Shown here in pieces: positions 27,181-36,885 of a DNA stretch of 64,000 bases. Made by a program: the position numbers and the translations under genes. Each line of letters starts with the position of its first letter. Within the stretch, counting starts at the first letter, position 1. The notes beneath the pieces were generated by a model. The model searched no databases, was not told the DNA's origin, and saw nothing but the letters and a program-made list of their open reading frames with translations. This DNA is from an uncultured Granulosicoccus sp. (GTDB lineage Bacteria > Pseudomonadota > Gammaproteobacteria > Granulosicoccales > Granulosicoccaceae). The stretch is from positions 248,001 through 312,000 of the forward strand of contig CANMQI010000003.1 of NCBI GenBank assembly GCA_947499955.1, given 5' to 3'.

Positions 27181-28431
27181 CTACCCTGTTGCACCCAGCA
27201 CTCTGGCGGCCTTCTCGAAATAATCCGGCGCACCGAAGTTACCGGACTTGAGCGCAATCACCAGATGCTCACCCGCCCTGAGCGCCGGCACGCCGGGGTC
27301 GATTTCAGGTCCGATCTCCAGGGTGTTCAGCTTCAGCCCTTCGACCACGGCTCCCGAGGTTTCACCGCCGGCTGTCAACAGTCGATTGATACCGGCGGCC
27401 ACCACGCATCGCGCCACGTCTGCAAAGAATGACTCCAGTGCCTCGGCGGATCTTTCCCGCCCGAAATGAGCCTGAACCTCTTTAACTACCGCCGGATCTG
27501 CCGAACTGTAGGCTAGAGGAACACCGTCTGCATTGATCAGGAAGTCTGCCACCGCCTGCGATGTCAACCGACCTTCAATGACATCGGCAGCCACGATTTC
27601 CATACTCGGGGACGACTCGCAGTGTCGTGCCACTTGCTCACGGGTGGCGATGGAGCAGGATCCGGACAGTGCCACACACTTGCCGGATTCGCCTTGCCAG
27701 GCGGCACCGCTGCCGGTGATCAGGCCACGCCGCCTGAAGTTCTCCGGCAGACCCAACGCAACGCCAGAACCGCCGGTGATCAAGGGCAGCCCATCGGCAG
27801 CGGCACCGATCTGCATCAGATCCTCATCGCGCAGCGCATCGACCACGATCAGTCGTTTGCCATCTTCATGCTGTTCGTCCAGTGCCTTGCGAATGGCATC
27901 GACACCGGCAAACACGGCCGGTGCTGCCACATGACCCACGTCGTATTTCGTCTGGGGGCGTAGCCAGCGACGGATGTCCGGATCGGTCATGGGCGTCAGC
28001 GGATGGTTCTGCAAACCGCTTTCGCTCAACAGCGTGTCATTGACGAACAGATGCCCCTGATAGATCGACCTGCCGGTGCCCGGAAAGGCGGGACAGACAA
28101 TCACCCTGTGAGCATCCAGTGCCTCAGCCAGCGCGTCGGCCACAGGCCCGATATTGCCTTCGGGGGTGGAGTCGAACGTGGAGCAGTACTTGAAGAAGAA
28201 CTGTTCGCAGCCCTGCGCCTGCAACCATGCCAGCGCTTCAAGCGACTGGCGCACAGCCTCGGCAGGGTCGATGGAGCGCGATTTCAGGGCAACCACCCCG
28301 GCCTCCACACTTGCCTCGGCAGCGCTCGAAGGGACTCCGGTGTACTGAACAACTCGCATACCCTGCTTGGCCAGCGTATTGGCCAGATCGGACGACCCGG
28401 TAAAGTCGTCTCCAATGCAACCGAGCAACAT
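27181..28431 (-). CDS. otnK: DUF1537-family kinase, likely 3-oxo-tetronate kinase
   Basis: 416 residues, the normal OtnK length. N-terminal substrate domain starts LGCIGDDFTGSSDLANTLA, with CSTFDSTPEGNIGPV and PAFPGTGRSIYQGHLFVN; the C-terminal nucleotide domain has LTAGGETSGAVVEGL and LKSGNFGAPDYF. Phosphorylates 3-oxo-tetronates at O4. ATG 28431 shares one base with the ltnD stop (TGATG) and has AGGAG upstream; GTG 28434 is an alternative. Family members also act on D-threonate or erythronate, so stereochemistry is open. Confidence 0.9.
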   Translation of the reverse strand: MLLGCIGDDFTGSSDLANTLAKQGMRVVQYTGVPSSAAEASVEAGVVALKSRSIDPAEAVRQSLEALAWLQAQGCEQFFFKYCSTFDSTPEGNIGPVADALAEALDAHRVIVCPAFPGTGRSIYQGHLFVNDTLLSESGLQNHPLTPMTDPDIRRWLRPQTKYDVGHVAAPAVFAGVDAIRKALDEQHEDGKRLIVVDALRDEDLMQIGAAADGLPLITGGSGVALGLPENFRRRGLITGSGAAWQGESGKCVALSGSCSIATREQVARHCESSPSMEIVAADVIEGRLTSQAVADFLINADGVPLAYSSADPAVVKEVQAHFGRERSAEALESFFADVARCVVAAGINRLLTAGGETSGAVVEGLKLNTLEIGPEIDPGVPALRAGEHLVIALKSGNFGAPDYFEKAARVLGATG

Positions 28432-29333
28432 CACGCCTCTCCTGGTAGTTCAAGTCCCGCATTACGCGCATAGACCTTGGCCACAGCCGCATCGTCTTCC
28501 TGCCCCAGACCCGATCCGGAGGCGGCGAGAAACTGCTGCAGCGCGGCGGCGGTCAAGGGCGCCCCGAATTTCGCTGATCTGGCGATGTCCATCACGATGC
28601 CCAGGTCCTTGGGCCAGATGTCGATGGATGAGCGAGGGGTGTAATCGCCCTCCACGATATGGGGTGCCCGATTCTCCAGCATCCAGGAAGTACCCGCGCA
28701 TTTGCTGATCACCTCGACGAAGGTTTCCGGTGCGATGCCCTGCGTCATGCCGAAGGTCATGGCCTCGGCCATGGCGGCAATATGCACGCCTGCCAGTAGC
28801 TGATTCACGGCTTTCATGGCAGAACCGGCCCCGACTTCATCACCCAGTTCGAAGACAGTCTCGGCCGTTGCGTCCAGTACCGGCCGAGCCGCCGCAAAGC
28901 TCTCGCGACTACCCGACGCCATGACACTCAACGCCCCCAGTGATGCCTTCATGGAGCCACCGGAGATGGGCGCATCCAGGTACAGTACGCCGCTCTGCGC
29001 ACAGCGTGCGGCCATGGAGCGTGCAAATTCAGGGGCTACCGTGGCACAGGCCATGACCACGGCACCCGCCTTCAGCGCAGGGACGATCCCCTTCTCGCCA
29101 AACAGAACGCTTTCGGTCTGCGCTGCATTGAGCACCACAACCACGACCGCATCCAGGCTGCCAGCCACATCACTCAGCTCACCGGCCGCACCACCTTCCT
29201 CACGAAAGCGCTGCATCGCTGCCGGCGCGATATCGATGCCCCAGGTGGTGTGCCCGGCCGCGCGTATGGAACTGGCCATACCATATCCCATGGAGCCCAG
29301 TCCGATGACGGCTATATTCCTAGTTTCGCTCAT
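28431..29333 (-). CDS. ltnD: 3-hydroxyisobutyrate-dehydrogenase-family enzyme, likely L-threonate dehydrogenase
   Basis: 300 residues. NAD-binding GLGSMG (11-16), substrate-anchoring DAPISGG (120-126), catalytic Lys174 in GSAMKAVNQLLAG, and a helical C-terminal domain. The otnK-otnC-otnI partners make four-carbon acid sugars such as L-threonate the probable substrate, oxidised at C2. First gene of the operon, 58 bp from the divergent MarR gene. Confidence 0.85.
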   Translation of the reverse strand: MSETRNIAVIGLGSMGYGMASSIRAAGHTTWGIDIAPAAMQRFREEGGAAGELSDVAGSLDAVVVVVLNAAQTESVLFGEKGIVPALKAGAVVMACATVAPEFARSMAARCAQSGVLYLDAPISGGSMKASLGALSVMASGSRESFAAARPVLDATAETVFELGDEVGAGSAMKAVNQLLAGVHIAAMAEAMTFGMTQGIAPETFVEVISKCAGTSWMLENRAPHIVEGDYTPRSSIDIWPKDLGIVMDIARSAKFGAPLTAAALQQFLAASGSGLGQEDDAAVAKVYARNAGLELPGEA

Positions 29334-29353
29334 GGCAGTGCGGTGTCTCGAGG

Positions 29354-29383
29354 TTGATGGTTCAAGGGGTAGCTAGTATATAG
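29354..29383 (+). promoter_or_regulatory. Divergent ltnD / MarR promoter region
   Basis: TTGATG (29354-29359), 17-bp spacer, TATATA (29377-29382) form a good promoter for the MarR gene; transcription would begin about 2-5 nt before its ATG, so the message is probably leaderless. The -10 overlaps a short palindrome CTAGTATATAG (29373-29383), a possible operator for both directions. Confidence 0.5.
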
Positions 29384-29391
29384 TTCGCAGC

Positions 29392-29868
29392 ATGAACAAG
29401 ACAGCCTCGAACAAGCAGGACGGGCTCCTGCTGCAGGACCAGTTGTGTTTCGCCCTCTACTCCACGTCACGGGCCATCACCCGGCAGTACAGCAGGCTGC
29501 TGGCCGACCTGGGCCTGACCTATCCGCAGTATCTGGCCATGCTGGTGCTGTGGGAAAACGACGGCATCACCATCCAGACCATGGCCCGCCAGCTGGAACT
29601 GGAAGGTGCGACCACCACACCGCTTGTTCAGCGTCTGGAAAAGCTGGGTTTCGTCAGCCGCGAGCGCAGCCGCGAGGACGAGCGACGTGTGCTGATATTC
29701 CTGACGGCCAGTGGACGCCAGCTGTACCAGCAGGCCCTGGGTATTCCGGCAGCCATCGGCTGCGCCATCGGCGTTGATGAACAGAACGCCAGAGCACTGA
29801 TCAAGGCCTGCAATCGCATCCGGGATTTCACCCACAAGGATGAACAATCACCTGCCGCAGAGCCGTGA
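29392..29868 (+). CDS. MarR/OhrR-type transcriptional regulator
   Basis: 158 residues, single winged-helix domain (about 30-140): LGLTYPQYLAMLVLWENDGITIQ then LVQRLEKLGFVSRERSREDERRV, the beta-wing pattern of MarR/OhrR proteins. No conserved Cys at the usual OhrR sensing position near residue 15-22 is convincing, though a Cys precedes FALYSTSR as in OhrR. Divergent from ltnD-otnKCI by 58 bp and 108 bp upstream of the FAD/GcvT gene; it may control either. No Shine-Dalgarno sequence. Confidence 0.88.
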   Translation: MNKTASNKQDGLLLQDQLCFALYSTSRAITRQYSRLLADLGLTYPQYLAMLVLWENDGITIQTMARQLELEGATTTPLVQRLEKLGFVSRERSREDERRVLIFLTASGRQLYQQALGIPAAIGCAIGVDEQNARALIKACNRIRDFTHKDEQSPAAEP

Positions 29869-29976
29869 GGGCAGCTCGGCGACGATGAGTGTCGCAATCA
29901 TGACAATGAGAAGCTCGGTTGTCGGTTTTACTATGGCCGCAATACACGGTCCTTGTGCACTTCGAGTTTATTGATA

Positions 29977-32544
29977 ATGGCTAAATTTCCAGAACAGGCG
30001 TCGGTTGTCATCATTGGTCAGGGTGGCATTGTCGGAGCCTCGGTTGCGCACCATCTGATCAAGCGCGGCTGGACCGATATTGTCGGCATCGACAAGTCGG
30101 CCATCCCGACCGATATCGGCTCGACTGCCCATGCATCCGACTTCTGTTATGCCACCGCGCACGATCAGATGACCTGCCACACGACGATGTACAGCATCGA
30201 CTTCTACGAAAAGCGTGGCCACTACGCCAAGGTGGGTGGACTGGAAGTCGCCCGCGTCGGTGATGACGACCGCATGCTGGAGCTGCAGCGCAAGGTGGCA
30301 TCCGGCAAGGCCTTTGGCACCCGCGCTACCATGATCAGCGCCAGCGAAGCCAAGCAGCGCATGCCGCTGCTGGAAGAGGATGTCATTCAGGGGGCTCTGT
30401 GGGACCCCGATGCCGGTCTGGTCATCCCCCGCTCTCAGGTCGTTGCCGGAGAACTGGTGGAAGAGGCCGAGAAGACAGGCAATCTGACAACCTTTGCCAA
30501 CACCTCGGCCACCGGACTGGATATACAGGAAGGCCGTATTGTCGGGGTCGAAACCACCCGTGGCTACATCAAGGCAGACTACGTGGTGGTCTGCGCCGGT
30601 CTCTGGGGACGCCTGATTGCACAGATGGCCGGTGAAGACCTGCCGGTCATGCCGGTGGACCACCCGCTGTTGTGGTTCGGCCCCTATGACGAATTTGCCG
30701 ACACCGGCAAGGAAATCGGCTGGCCATTACTGCGCGATCAGGGCAACTCGGCCTATCTTCGCGACACGGGAGACCCCCGTACAGCTGAAGGTGGCATGAT
30801 CGAGTGGGGTTATTACGAGGAGAAGGAACCTCGCATGTGTCATCCACGTGACCTCCAGGAGAAGGAAGATGCGCGCCTGTCCCCCTCGCAGCGGGATCTG
30901 GAAATGGAGCAGATCATGGAGCCACTGGAACGGGCCATGGAGCTGACCCCCATTCTGGGCGAACTGGGTTTTGATGAAAAACGCTCGTTCAACGGCCTGC
31001 TACAGGTCACTGCCGATGGCGGCCCTTCCGTGGGTGAATCGGCCAAGGTTCGCGGTCTGTGGTACGCCGTCTCGGTCTGGGTCAAGGACGGTCCCGGTAC
31101 CGGCAAGCTGATTGCCGACTGGATGACCGATGGCCGTACCGAGCTGGATCATTTCGGTGTCGATGTGGCTCGCTACTACCCCTTCCAGCAGGAAGAGCAG
31201 TACATTCACGATCGCTGCTACGAATCGGCCTTCAAGATCTACAACCCGGCGGTCCACAATCGCGAGCCCTATTCCAAGGGACGCGGTGTACGGAAAAGCC
31301 CCTTCCACGAAAGGGAAAAGGCCCATGGCGCCTACTTCATGGAAGCCGCTGGCTGGGAACGCGCTCATGGCTATGCCGGCAACGAACACTTGCTCGAGAA
31401 ATTCGGCGAGCGAGTCCCGCTACGCGAGTCGGAGTGGGACAACCGTCATTTCTGGCGCGTATCCAACGCCGAGCATCTGCAACTGTCCGAAGATGTCGGC
31501 ATGGTCAATCTGTCACATTTTGCCCTCTACGATGTGTCCGGGCCCGATGCCGAAGCCTTGATGGAATACCTTTGCGTGGCCAAGGTAGGCGGCGATACTC
31601 CGGTTGGCAAGGGTGTCTATACCCATTTCATTGATCATGTCGGCGGTGTACGAGCCGATCTGACCGTGATCCGCATGGCCGATGATCATTTCCGGGTCAT
31701 CGATGGGGGTGATTCCGGCAACCGCGACTTCATCTGGATGAAACGCATCAGCCAGGATCATGGCTACCCTGCTGTCACTATCGAAGATCGCACCGAGGAC
31801 TTTTCCTGCCTGGGTCTGTGGGGGCCCAATGCCCGCACTACCCTGCAGAAGGTCATCAGTGATGCAGACGCCATCACTCAGGAGAACTTTCCGTTTGCAG
31901 CCGTCAAGACGCTGTATATCGGAGAGGTTGAAATCAGCGCATTTCGCATCTCCTATGTCGGCGAGCAAGGGTGGGAGTTGCATTTCCCCTATAGCGACGG
32001 CCTGGCTGTGTGGGATGCCCTGGCAGCCGAAGGCGTGACCCCCATCGGTGTCGAGACCTACGCCAACAGCCGCCGTCTGGAGAAAAGCCTGCGCCTGCAA
32101 AACGCCGATTTGCTGACCGAATACAATCTGTACGAAGCCGGCCTTGCAAGACCCAAGGTCAAGGCGGCCGACTTTCACGGCAAGGAAGCTTATCTGGAGC
32201 AGCGCGAGCGCGAGCACCAACCGGCCTATCTGTGCACCCTGACCCTGTCCGACAACAAGGACGCCAATGGCATCGCCCGATTCCCGGTGGGCACCTGCCC
32301 GATCATCGATCCGGAAACCGATGAAGTGCTGCAGGATGAACTGGGTCGTCGCTCCTACACGACCAGTATCGCCTACGGACCGAGTCTTGGGAAGAATATT
32401 GCTCTGGGCTACCTGCCCTACGAATACTGCCAGGAGGGGCGAACGCTACTGATGGAGTACTTTGGCGAACAGTACCCGGTGACCGTCGAAGCGGTCGGTT
32501 ACCGCGCCTTGTACGACGCCGAGAATATCAAGCCCAAGTCCTGA
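29977..32544 (+). CDS. FAD-dependent dimethylglycine/sarcosine dehydrogenase-like protein with GcvT domains
   Basis: 855 residues in the DMGDH arrangement: FAD dinucleotide fold (VVIIGQGGIVGASVAHHL), covalent-flavin motif STAHAS in place of the usual ST-x-H-A-A, a DAO catalytic domain to about 400, a linker domain, then GcvT-type aminomethyltransferase domains (about 470-850; GLWGPNARTTL, GEQGWELHFPYSDGLAVWDAL). Such enzymes oxidatively demethylate N-methyl amines and pass the one-carbon unit to tetrahydrofolate. The exact substrate is unknown. ATG 29977 gives the family N-terminus; no Shine-Dalgarno sequence is seen. Confidence 0.85.
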   Translation: MAKFPEQASVVIIGQGGIVGASVAHHLIKRGWTDIVGIDKSAIPTDIGSTAHASDFCYATAHDQMTCHTTMYSIDFYEKRGHYAKVGGLEVARVGDDDRMLELQRKVASGKAFGTRATMISASEAKQRMPLLEEDVIQGALWDPDAGLVIPRSQVVAGELVEEAEKTGNLTTFANTSATGLDIQEGRIVGVETTRGYIKADYVVVCAGLWGRLIAQMAGEDLPVMPVDHPLLWFGPYDEFADTGKEIGWPLLRDQGNSAYLRDTGDPRTAEGGMIEWGYYEEKEPRMCHPRDLQEKEDARLSPSQRDLEMEQIMEPLERAMELTPILGELGFDEKRSFNGLLQVTADGGPSVGESAKVRGLWYAVSVWVKDGPGTGKLIADWMTDGRTELDHFGVDVARYYPFQQEEQYIHDRCYESAFKIYNPAVHNREPYSKGRGVRKSPFHEREKAHGAYFMEAAGWERAHGYAGNEHLLEKFGERVPLRESEWDNRHFWRVSNAEHLQLSEDVGMVNLSHFALYDVSGPDAEALMEYLCVAKVGGDTPVGKGVYTHFIDHVGGVRADLTVIRMADDHFRVIDGGDSGNRDFIWMKRISQDHGYPAVTIEDRTEDFSCLGLWGPNARTTLQKVISDADAITQENFPFAAVKTLYIGEVEISAFRISYVGEQGWELHFPYSDGLAVWDALAAEGVTPIGVETYANSRRLEKSLRLQNADLLTEYNLYEAGLARPKVKAADFHGKEAYLEQREREHQPAYLCTLTLSDNKDANGIARFPVGTCPIIDPETDEVLQDELGRRSYTTSIAYGPSLGKNIALGYLPYEYCQEGRTLLMEYFGEQYPVTVEAVGYRALYDAENIKPKS

Positions 32545-32568
32545 ACAATAGAGGGAGTGTCGAGCCAG

Positions 32569-34251
32569 TCAATCAGACTGCTCGGCACGACCGCTTTCCA
32601 GTAAAGTGCGCAGTTCCTTGAGTATCGACGCCCTGTCGAACGGCTTTTTCAGGAAGGCCACCTGAGGCAGGCTTTCGAATTGCGTCGTCGATACCAGATT
32701 GGCTGAACCGCTGACCAGAATGAAGGGAATGTCTGGTCGCAGCTTTCTGATCTCCACGAACAGTTCCAGACCATTGGTCTCGGGCATGCAGTAATCCACG
32801 ATGGCGGCGCCTATTCGACTGGAAGGCGCCTGCAGCATGAGCATGGCCTCCTCCCCACTCGCCGCACTCATCACCTGGTAGCCATCACTTTCCAGAAAGA
32901 TCTGCAGAACATCCCTGACGGCCTGATTGTCATCGACAATCAGAATATCGTGAAGCCGGCTATCGGTCTGCGCATGGAGTCCTGTCGGCCTGCTCACAGC
33001 AGGTAATCCCGTTTTCGCTGAGTCATGCGCGGGGCCTTTCGCCGTGGTATCTGGCAACGCGGGTGCCTGATCTTGAGCAGTATCATTGTCGTGATCGTGC
33101 CCGGGCGGAAGATCCTCGCCCGCCAGAGTCGGGAACAGCATCTCGATGGTGGTTCCGCGCTCCTCGGAAGAATCCACGCACAGCGTTCCACCATGGCCCT
33201 TGACCGTACCAATGACAGTCGCCAGTCCCAGACCACGACCGGATTTCTTGGTGCTGAAAAAAGGTTCGAACACGTGCTTCAGGACATCGGCAGGCATACC
33301 ACGGCCTGAGTCCTTGACAGTGATTACCACATACCGACCAGCCTGCAAAGACGCTCCGATGGCGGTGTTCATCAACTCTCGGGCACTGACATGGCGTTCA
33401 CTGGTGCTGATGCAGATCTTGCCGTGCGTCTCATCGATGGCCTCGGATGCGTTGATCACGATATTGATCAGCAGTTGATGCAGCTGGGCCGTATCGGCGT
33501 TGATATCCGCAATATCGAAGTCGAGTTTGAAGGACAGATCGACGTTCTTCGCAACGGAGGCGTACAGCATGTCACTGAACCTGGCGATCAGGGTCGACAT
33601 ATTGACGGGCCTGCTGACTATCAGTGATTTACCTGCGTAGGTCACGAGCTGATTGGCTATCCGAGCCGCCTCATGAGCAGCTTTCAAGGCCTCTTCCAGG
33701 GGAAGTGCTTCCGGGTCACCACGTCCGAGGCGGTCGAGTGCCATCTCGGTACCGGCAATGATGATGGTCAGATAGTTGTTGAAATCATGGGCAACGCCTG
33801 CCGCCAGCACACCGATGCTATCGAGCTTCTGCGCATATCGAACCTGTGCTTCGAGCTCCGAACGCTGCTCTTCAGCCAGTGTCTTGCCGTCAACGCGTCG
33901 TGCAAAGACCAGAACACCGTCAATTTCGCCGGTCGCATTGTAGTGTGGGTGTTTGTCCGTGCTGACCCACTGTTTCCCGCTACCTTGCGTTTGAAACTGC
34001 TCGATGATGCTCAGGCGCGGCGTTCCGGAGCGTATGACCTTCAGGTCGTCCTTGTAGAAATCGTCAGCTTCGTCGGGAAACCACTGATCCGCATGCGTAC
34101 CGATGATCTCGTCCACGGAGACATCAAGCAAGTCCGCAACCACCTGATTGGTGCGCAGGATGCGATTCTGTGTGTCCTTCTGGAAGAACATGAGCGGCAG
34201 TGCATTGAGAATAGTCTGCAACTCACCGCTGCTGGTTTCAGTCAATGTCAT
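32569..34251 (-). CDS. Soluble PAS hybrid histidine kinase with C-terminal receiver
   Basis: 560 residues, no membrane segments. PAS domain (about 10-120, LNALPLMFFQKDTQNRILR), HisKA with phosphoacceptor His155 in GVAHDFNN, HATPase_c (about 245-365; NIVINASEAID, DSGRGM, GRGLGLATV), a Pro/Asp-rich linker, then a receiver (about 440-555) with IVDDN and the phosphorylated Asp in IVDYCMPETNG. I chose ATG 34251 with AGGA 5 nt upstream; a TTG at 34335 would add 28 unremarkable residues. No response regulator with an output domain is adjacent, so the pathway is unknown. Confidence 0.9.
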   Translation of the reverse strand: MTLTETSSGELQTILNALPLMFFQKDTQNRILRTNQVVADLLDVSVDEIIGTHADQWFPDEADDFYKDDLKVIRSGTPRLSIIEQFQTQGSGKQWVSTDKHPHYNATGEIDGVLVFARRVDGKTLAEEQRSELEAQVRYAQKLDSIGVLAAGVAHDFNNYLTIIIAGTEMALDRLGRGDPEALPLEEALKAAHEAARIANQLVTYAGKSLIVSRPVNMSTLIARFSDMLYASVAKNVDLSFKLDFDIADINADTAQLHQLLINIVINASEAIDETHGKICISTSERHVSARELMNTAIGASLQAGRYVVITVKDSGRGMPADVLKHVFEPFFSTKKSGRGLGLATVIGTVKGHGGTLCVDSSEERGTTIEMLFPTLAGEDLPPGHDHDNDTAQDQAPALPDTTAKGPAHDSAKTGLPAVSRPTGLHAQTDSRLHDILIVDDNQAVRDVLQIFLESDGYQVMSAASGEEAMLMLQAPSSRIGAAIVDYCMPETNGLELFVEIRKLRPDIPFILVSGSANLVSTTQFESLPQVAFLKKPFDRASILKELRTLLESGRAEQSD

Positions 34252-34498
34252 TTCATCCTGGAAAGAACTGTCCAATTGCGTCGAATCGTGCCATAACGCC
34301 GATGAACTTGTCGAATCCTGATTCGCTAGTTGCAAGAAGCGCCTCGATCTGTCGGGTAACCCTCATTCACGAAACGCTCTACGCCGTTCGCAGGTGTCAG
34401 GGCACTCACGCTGGACCCCGAATACACCGACAAACGGACAACAAGGCAGACACGATGCAGAAAAAGTCTGACTCGCGCCTGCCCGATACCCGTCGCCC

Positions 34499-36850
34499 CT
34501 ACGCCTTCGCCAGCTTCTGCACGGTCACCTTGAATGAATGATCATCGGCGTCGGTAAAATACAGGTCGCAGTCATAACCCTGATCATCCAGAAAATGGAA
34601 AACGCGTTTGGGCTCATCCAGTGAGTAAGGCACCAGCAAGGTGGCAATTCGATGACGGCGAGATTCCGGATAACAGACACTCAGCTGTGAACTGACCGGC
34701 AAGCCCTCGATTTCCGACGGATCGACACCGGCAAAATCCGGCTCCTGTTGCAGAGTGGGAGCCCCGGCCTCGGACCACAACACCTGCCCATAGAAACCCG
34801 CTCTTTCCCCGGAATAGCGGAAGGAATTCTTGCCCAGCTGCTGTGGCGTATTGGTATGCAGAAGCCAGTCTATACTCACCGGAGAATCAGCGTCGATACT
34901 GTCCACGATGACGAAGTACTGGTTCCTTACAAAATACACATCGCGTAGCACGCTGCTGACTTCCGGACTCACTGACGCATAGGCCGCCGTGGCATTACCG
35001 CGAATGTGTATATGGTCTTCATGCGTGGTGGCAAATTCGATATTGCCGGAGGCGCGCATCGTACGAGCCTTGTCCTTGTCCGCATACTGTCCCTTGCCGT
35101 TGATCAGGATGGCATTCTTGGAGCGAGTCTGTCGACGCCAGCGCTGATGCATGGAGCTGTTGAAGGCCACGTAATAACCCGACTGGATAGCCAGATCTTC
35201 TCCATAGGCGGAAAACACGAACGCATTCTGATCCCCATGGCTATGGCTGACCGAACCGTAGGGGCTTGACTTCATGACAAACTGAATATGCTTGTCCGGT
35301 TCATCCATTTTCACCTGCAGGGCAACCCAGCCTATTCCCTTGAACCAGCGCATGACATCATTGTCCGAGGGTGCCTGGGCCTCGACAACCGGATAATCAT
35401 GGCGGTAGACCATATCGTCGAAGCGCAGATCCCACCAGCCATAGTTGTAGAACTCCATTTCCGTACCGGGATCATTGCGCAGGATTTCTTCGAAGTACCA
35501 CTGATAGGCTCCATTGCCGGTGACGCCGGCAAACTGTCGCAGGTTGTAGCCCACCTTCAGGCAAGGCAGATCACCCATGGTTGAATCATCACCGAAGGTG
35601 CAACGGCGCGTGTCCGGTGCCTTCGTATACAGTGGGAAATCACCGGTCTTCTGAAAGAACGGACGCTGATAGATATCCAGCCCGGTTGCACTCTTGAGCA
35701 GATTGGCAGCATCGATCAGGTAGGCCATACCGGTCATCCAGTAGTGTGGCCCCTCGGCCCAGCCGCCATCAGCGTCTCCCCAGGGGGAATACACGGTAAA
35801 CAGGAATTCGATGCTGTAGTCCAGCCACTCACGTGCTTCCGGCTCTTCGTGCAGCATCGCCAGACAGGCCGGAATCAGCACGGCAGACACCGACCGAACA
35901 GCATGACTGTCGAACGGAAAAAGATGAATGTTCGACTGTTGCATGACATGCACGGCAATCTGTCGGGTACGCGCCAGCAAAGCGGCTCTTACCAGTACAC
36001 GCTCGTCCTCACTCAGCTCGTCATGCAGCCAGTCATAACCCCAGGCCAGCGCCAGGTTGATACGAAATGCCCATTCGTCCGTGTAGGCTCTGGACGTTGT
36101 GCCATCCGGATTCCAGCTTGCCGCCTCCAGTAACCAGCTTCTGGCCCGTTCGATCATCTGCTCGTCTTCGAGCACCTTGCCGGCTATGGCCAGGTGGCGA
36201 ATGGCATACAGCACTTCCTGGCAGTCGATATAGGTCTGGCGCCACACCGGTGGTGTGCGCTGATTGTCGGGATAGGGCAGCGGTTCGGACAGTATTTCCC
36301 GCTCCATCCAGGGCTGCACCGAGTGCTTGAAGAAATTGTCCCAGGCACAATGCCCGGCATCCTGGCCGATGGCATCGCGGAAGCTGGCCAGAGAGCTCTG
36401 ATCGAGCCACAACCTGGGGTGACCGGGACTGATCTTCGCGTACCGGACACTGCGGGCCGGCAACGGTGTTTCCGGCAGCCCTTCACTGATATGGAAAGAA
36501 CGCGTCTTGCTCCACTGGCTGAGCGCGGCATCGGTGTCCGGAGACCATTCGGCATAGGACCAGACGTAGTCTCCAGGGGCCAGAGGCTTGTCCGGTGTGT
36601 GAAAATTCAGGCGAATATCCTTGTAATACGTGGTATCGGCGTCGGCATAGTCCTGGCTGCTGGAAATACGCAGAATGTATCGCGCATCTTCATCGAGCAC
36701 CGGTAGCCAGCAGAAGCGTGGTGGATTCTCGGTGAGCTCATCGCCGGCCTGAGGCTTGTAGTTGATCGTCAACCCACCCGCTGCGGGCTCATCCAGATAG
36801 GCAAGCTCTGGCTTCATGGAATCGCCTTTCTCGGACACGCGTAATGACAT
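34499..36850 (-). CDS. Cytoplasmic exo-oligoalginate lyase, polysaccharide lyase family 15
   Basis: 783 residues, near the length of Agrobacterium Atu3025 (776). N-terminal beta domain with ENPPRFCWLP, an alpha/alpha barrel, and a heparinase II/III-like beta sandwich. Catalytic positions of Atu3025 (His311, Tyr365) match H316 in FDSHAVRS and Y370 in GPHYWMTG, with the active-site SHSHGDQN further on. Releases unsaturated monouronate from oligoalginate ends. No signal peptide, so it acts after import. ATG 36850 has AGGGAA 9 nt upstream; ATG 36817 is an alternative. Last gene of the importer operon. Confidence 0.9.
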   Translation of the reverse strand: MSLRVSEKGDSMKPELAYLDEPAAGGLTINYKPQAGDELTENPPRFCWLPVLDEDARYILRISSSQDYADADTTYYKDIRLNFHTPDKPLAPGDYVWSYAEWSPDTDAALSQWSKTRSFHISEGLPETPLPARSVRYAKISPGHPRLWLDQSSLASFRDAIGQDAGHCAWDNFFKHSVQPWMEREILSEPLPYPDNQRTPPVWRQTYIDCQEVLYAIRHLAIAGKVLEDEQMIERARSWLLEAASWNPDGTTSRAYTDEWAFRINLALAWGYDWLHDELSEDERVLVRAALLARTRQIAVHVMQQSNIHLFPFDSHAVRSVSAVLIPACLAMLHEEPEAREWLDYSIEFLFTVYSPWGDADGGWAEGPHYWMTGMAYLIDAANLLKSATGLDIYQRPFFQKTGDFPLYTKAPDTRRCTFGDDSTMGDLPCLKVGYNLRQFAGVTGNGAYQWYFEEILRNDPGTEMEFYNYGWWDLRFDDMVYRHDYPVVEAQAPSDNDVMRWFKGIGWVALQVKMDEPDKHIQFVMKSSPYGSVSHSHGDQNAFVFSAYGEDLAIQSGYYVAFNSSMHQRWRRQTRSKNAILINGKGQYADKDKARTMRASGNIEFATTHEDHIHIRGNATAAYASVSPEVSSVLRDVYFVRNQYFVIVDSIDADSPVSIDWLLHTNTPQQLGKNSFRYSGERAGFYGQVLWSEAGAPTLQQEPDFAGVDPSEIEGLPVSSQLSVCYPESRRHRIATLLVPYSLDEPKRVFHFLDDQGYDCDLYFTDADDHSFKVTVQKLAKA

Positions 36851-36885
36851 TGGAAGATATTCCCTGTGAATGATTTGAATCGTGC

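Noticed and set aside
29977-32544. DMSP demethylase (DmdA)
   Set aside because: DmdA is a GcvT-only protein of about 370 residues; this protein has an N-terminal FAD oxidase domain and the DMGDH arrangement.
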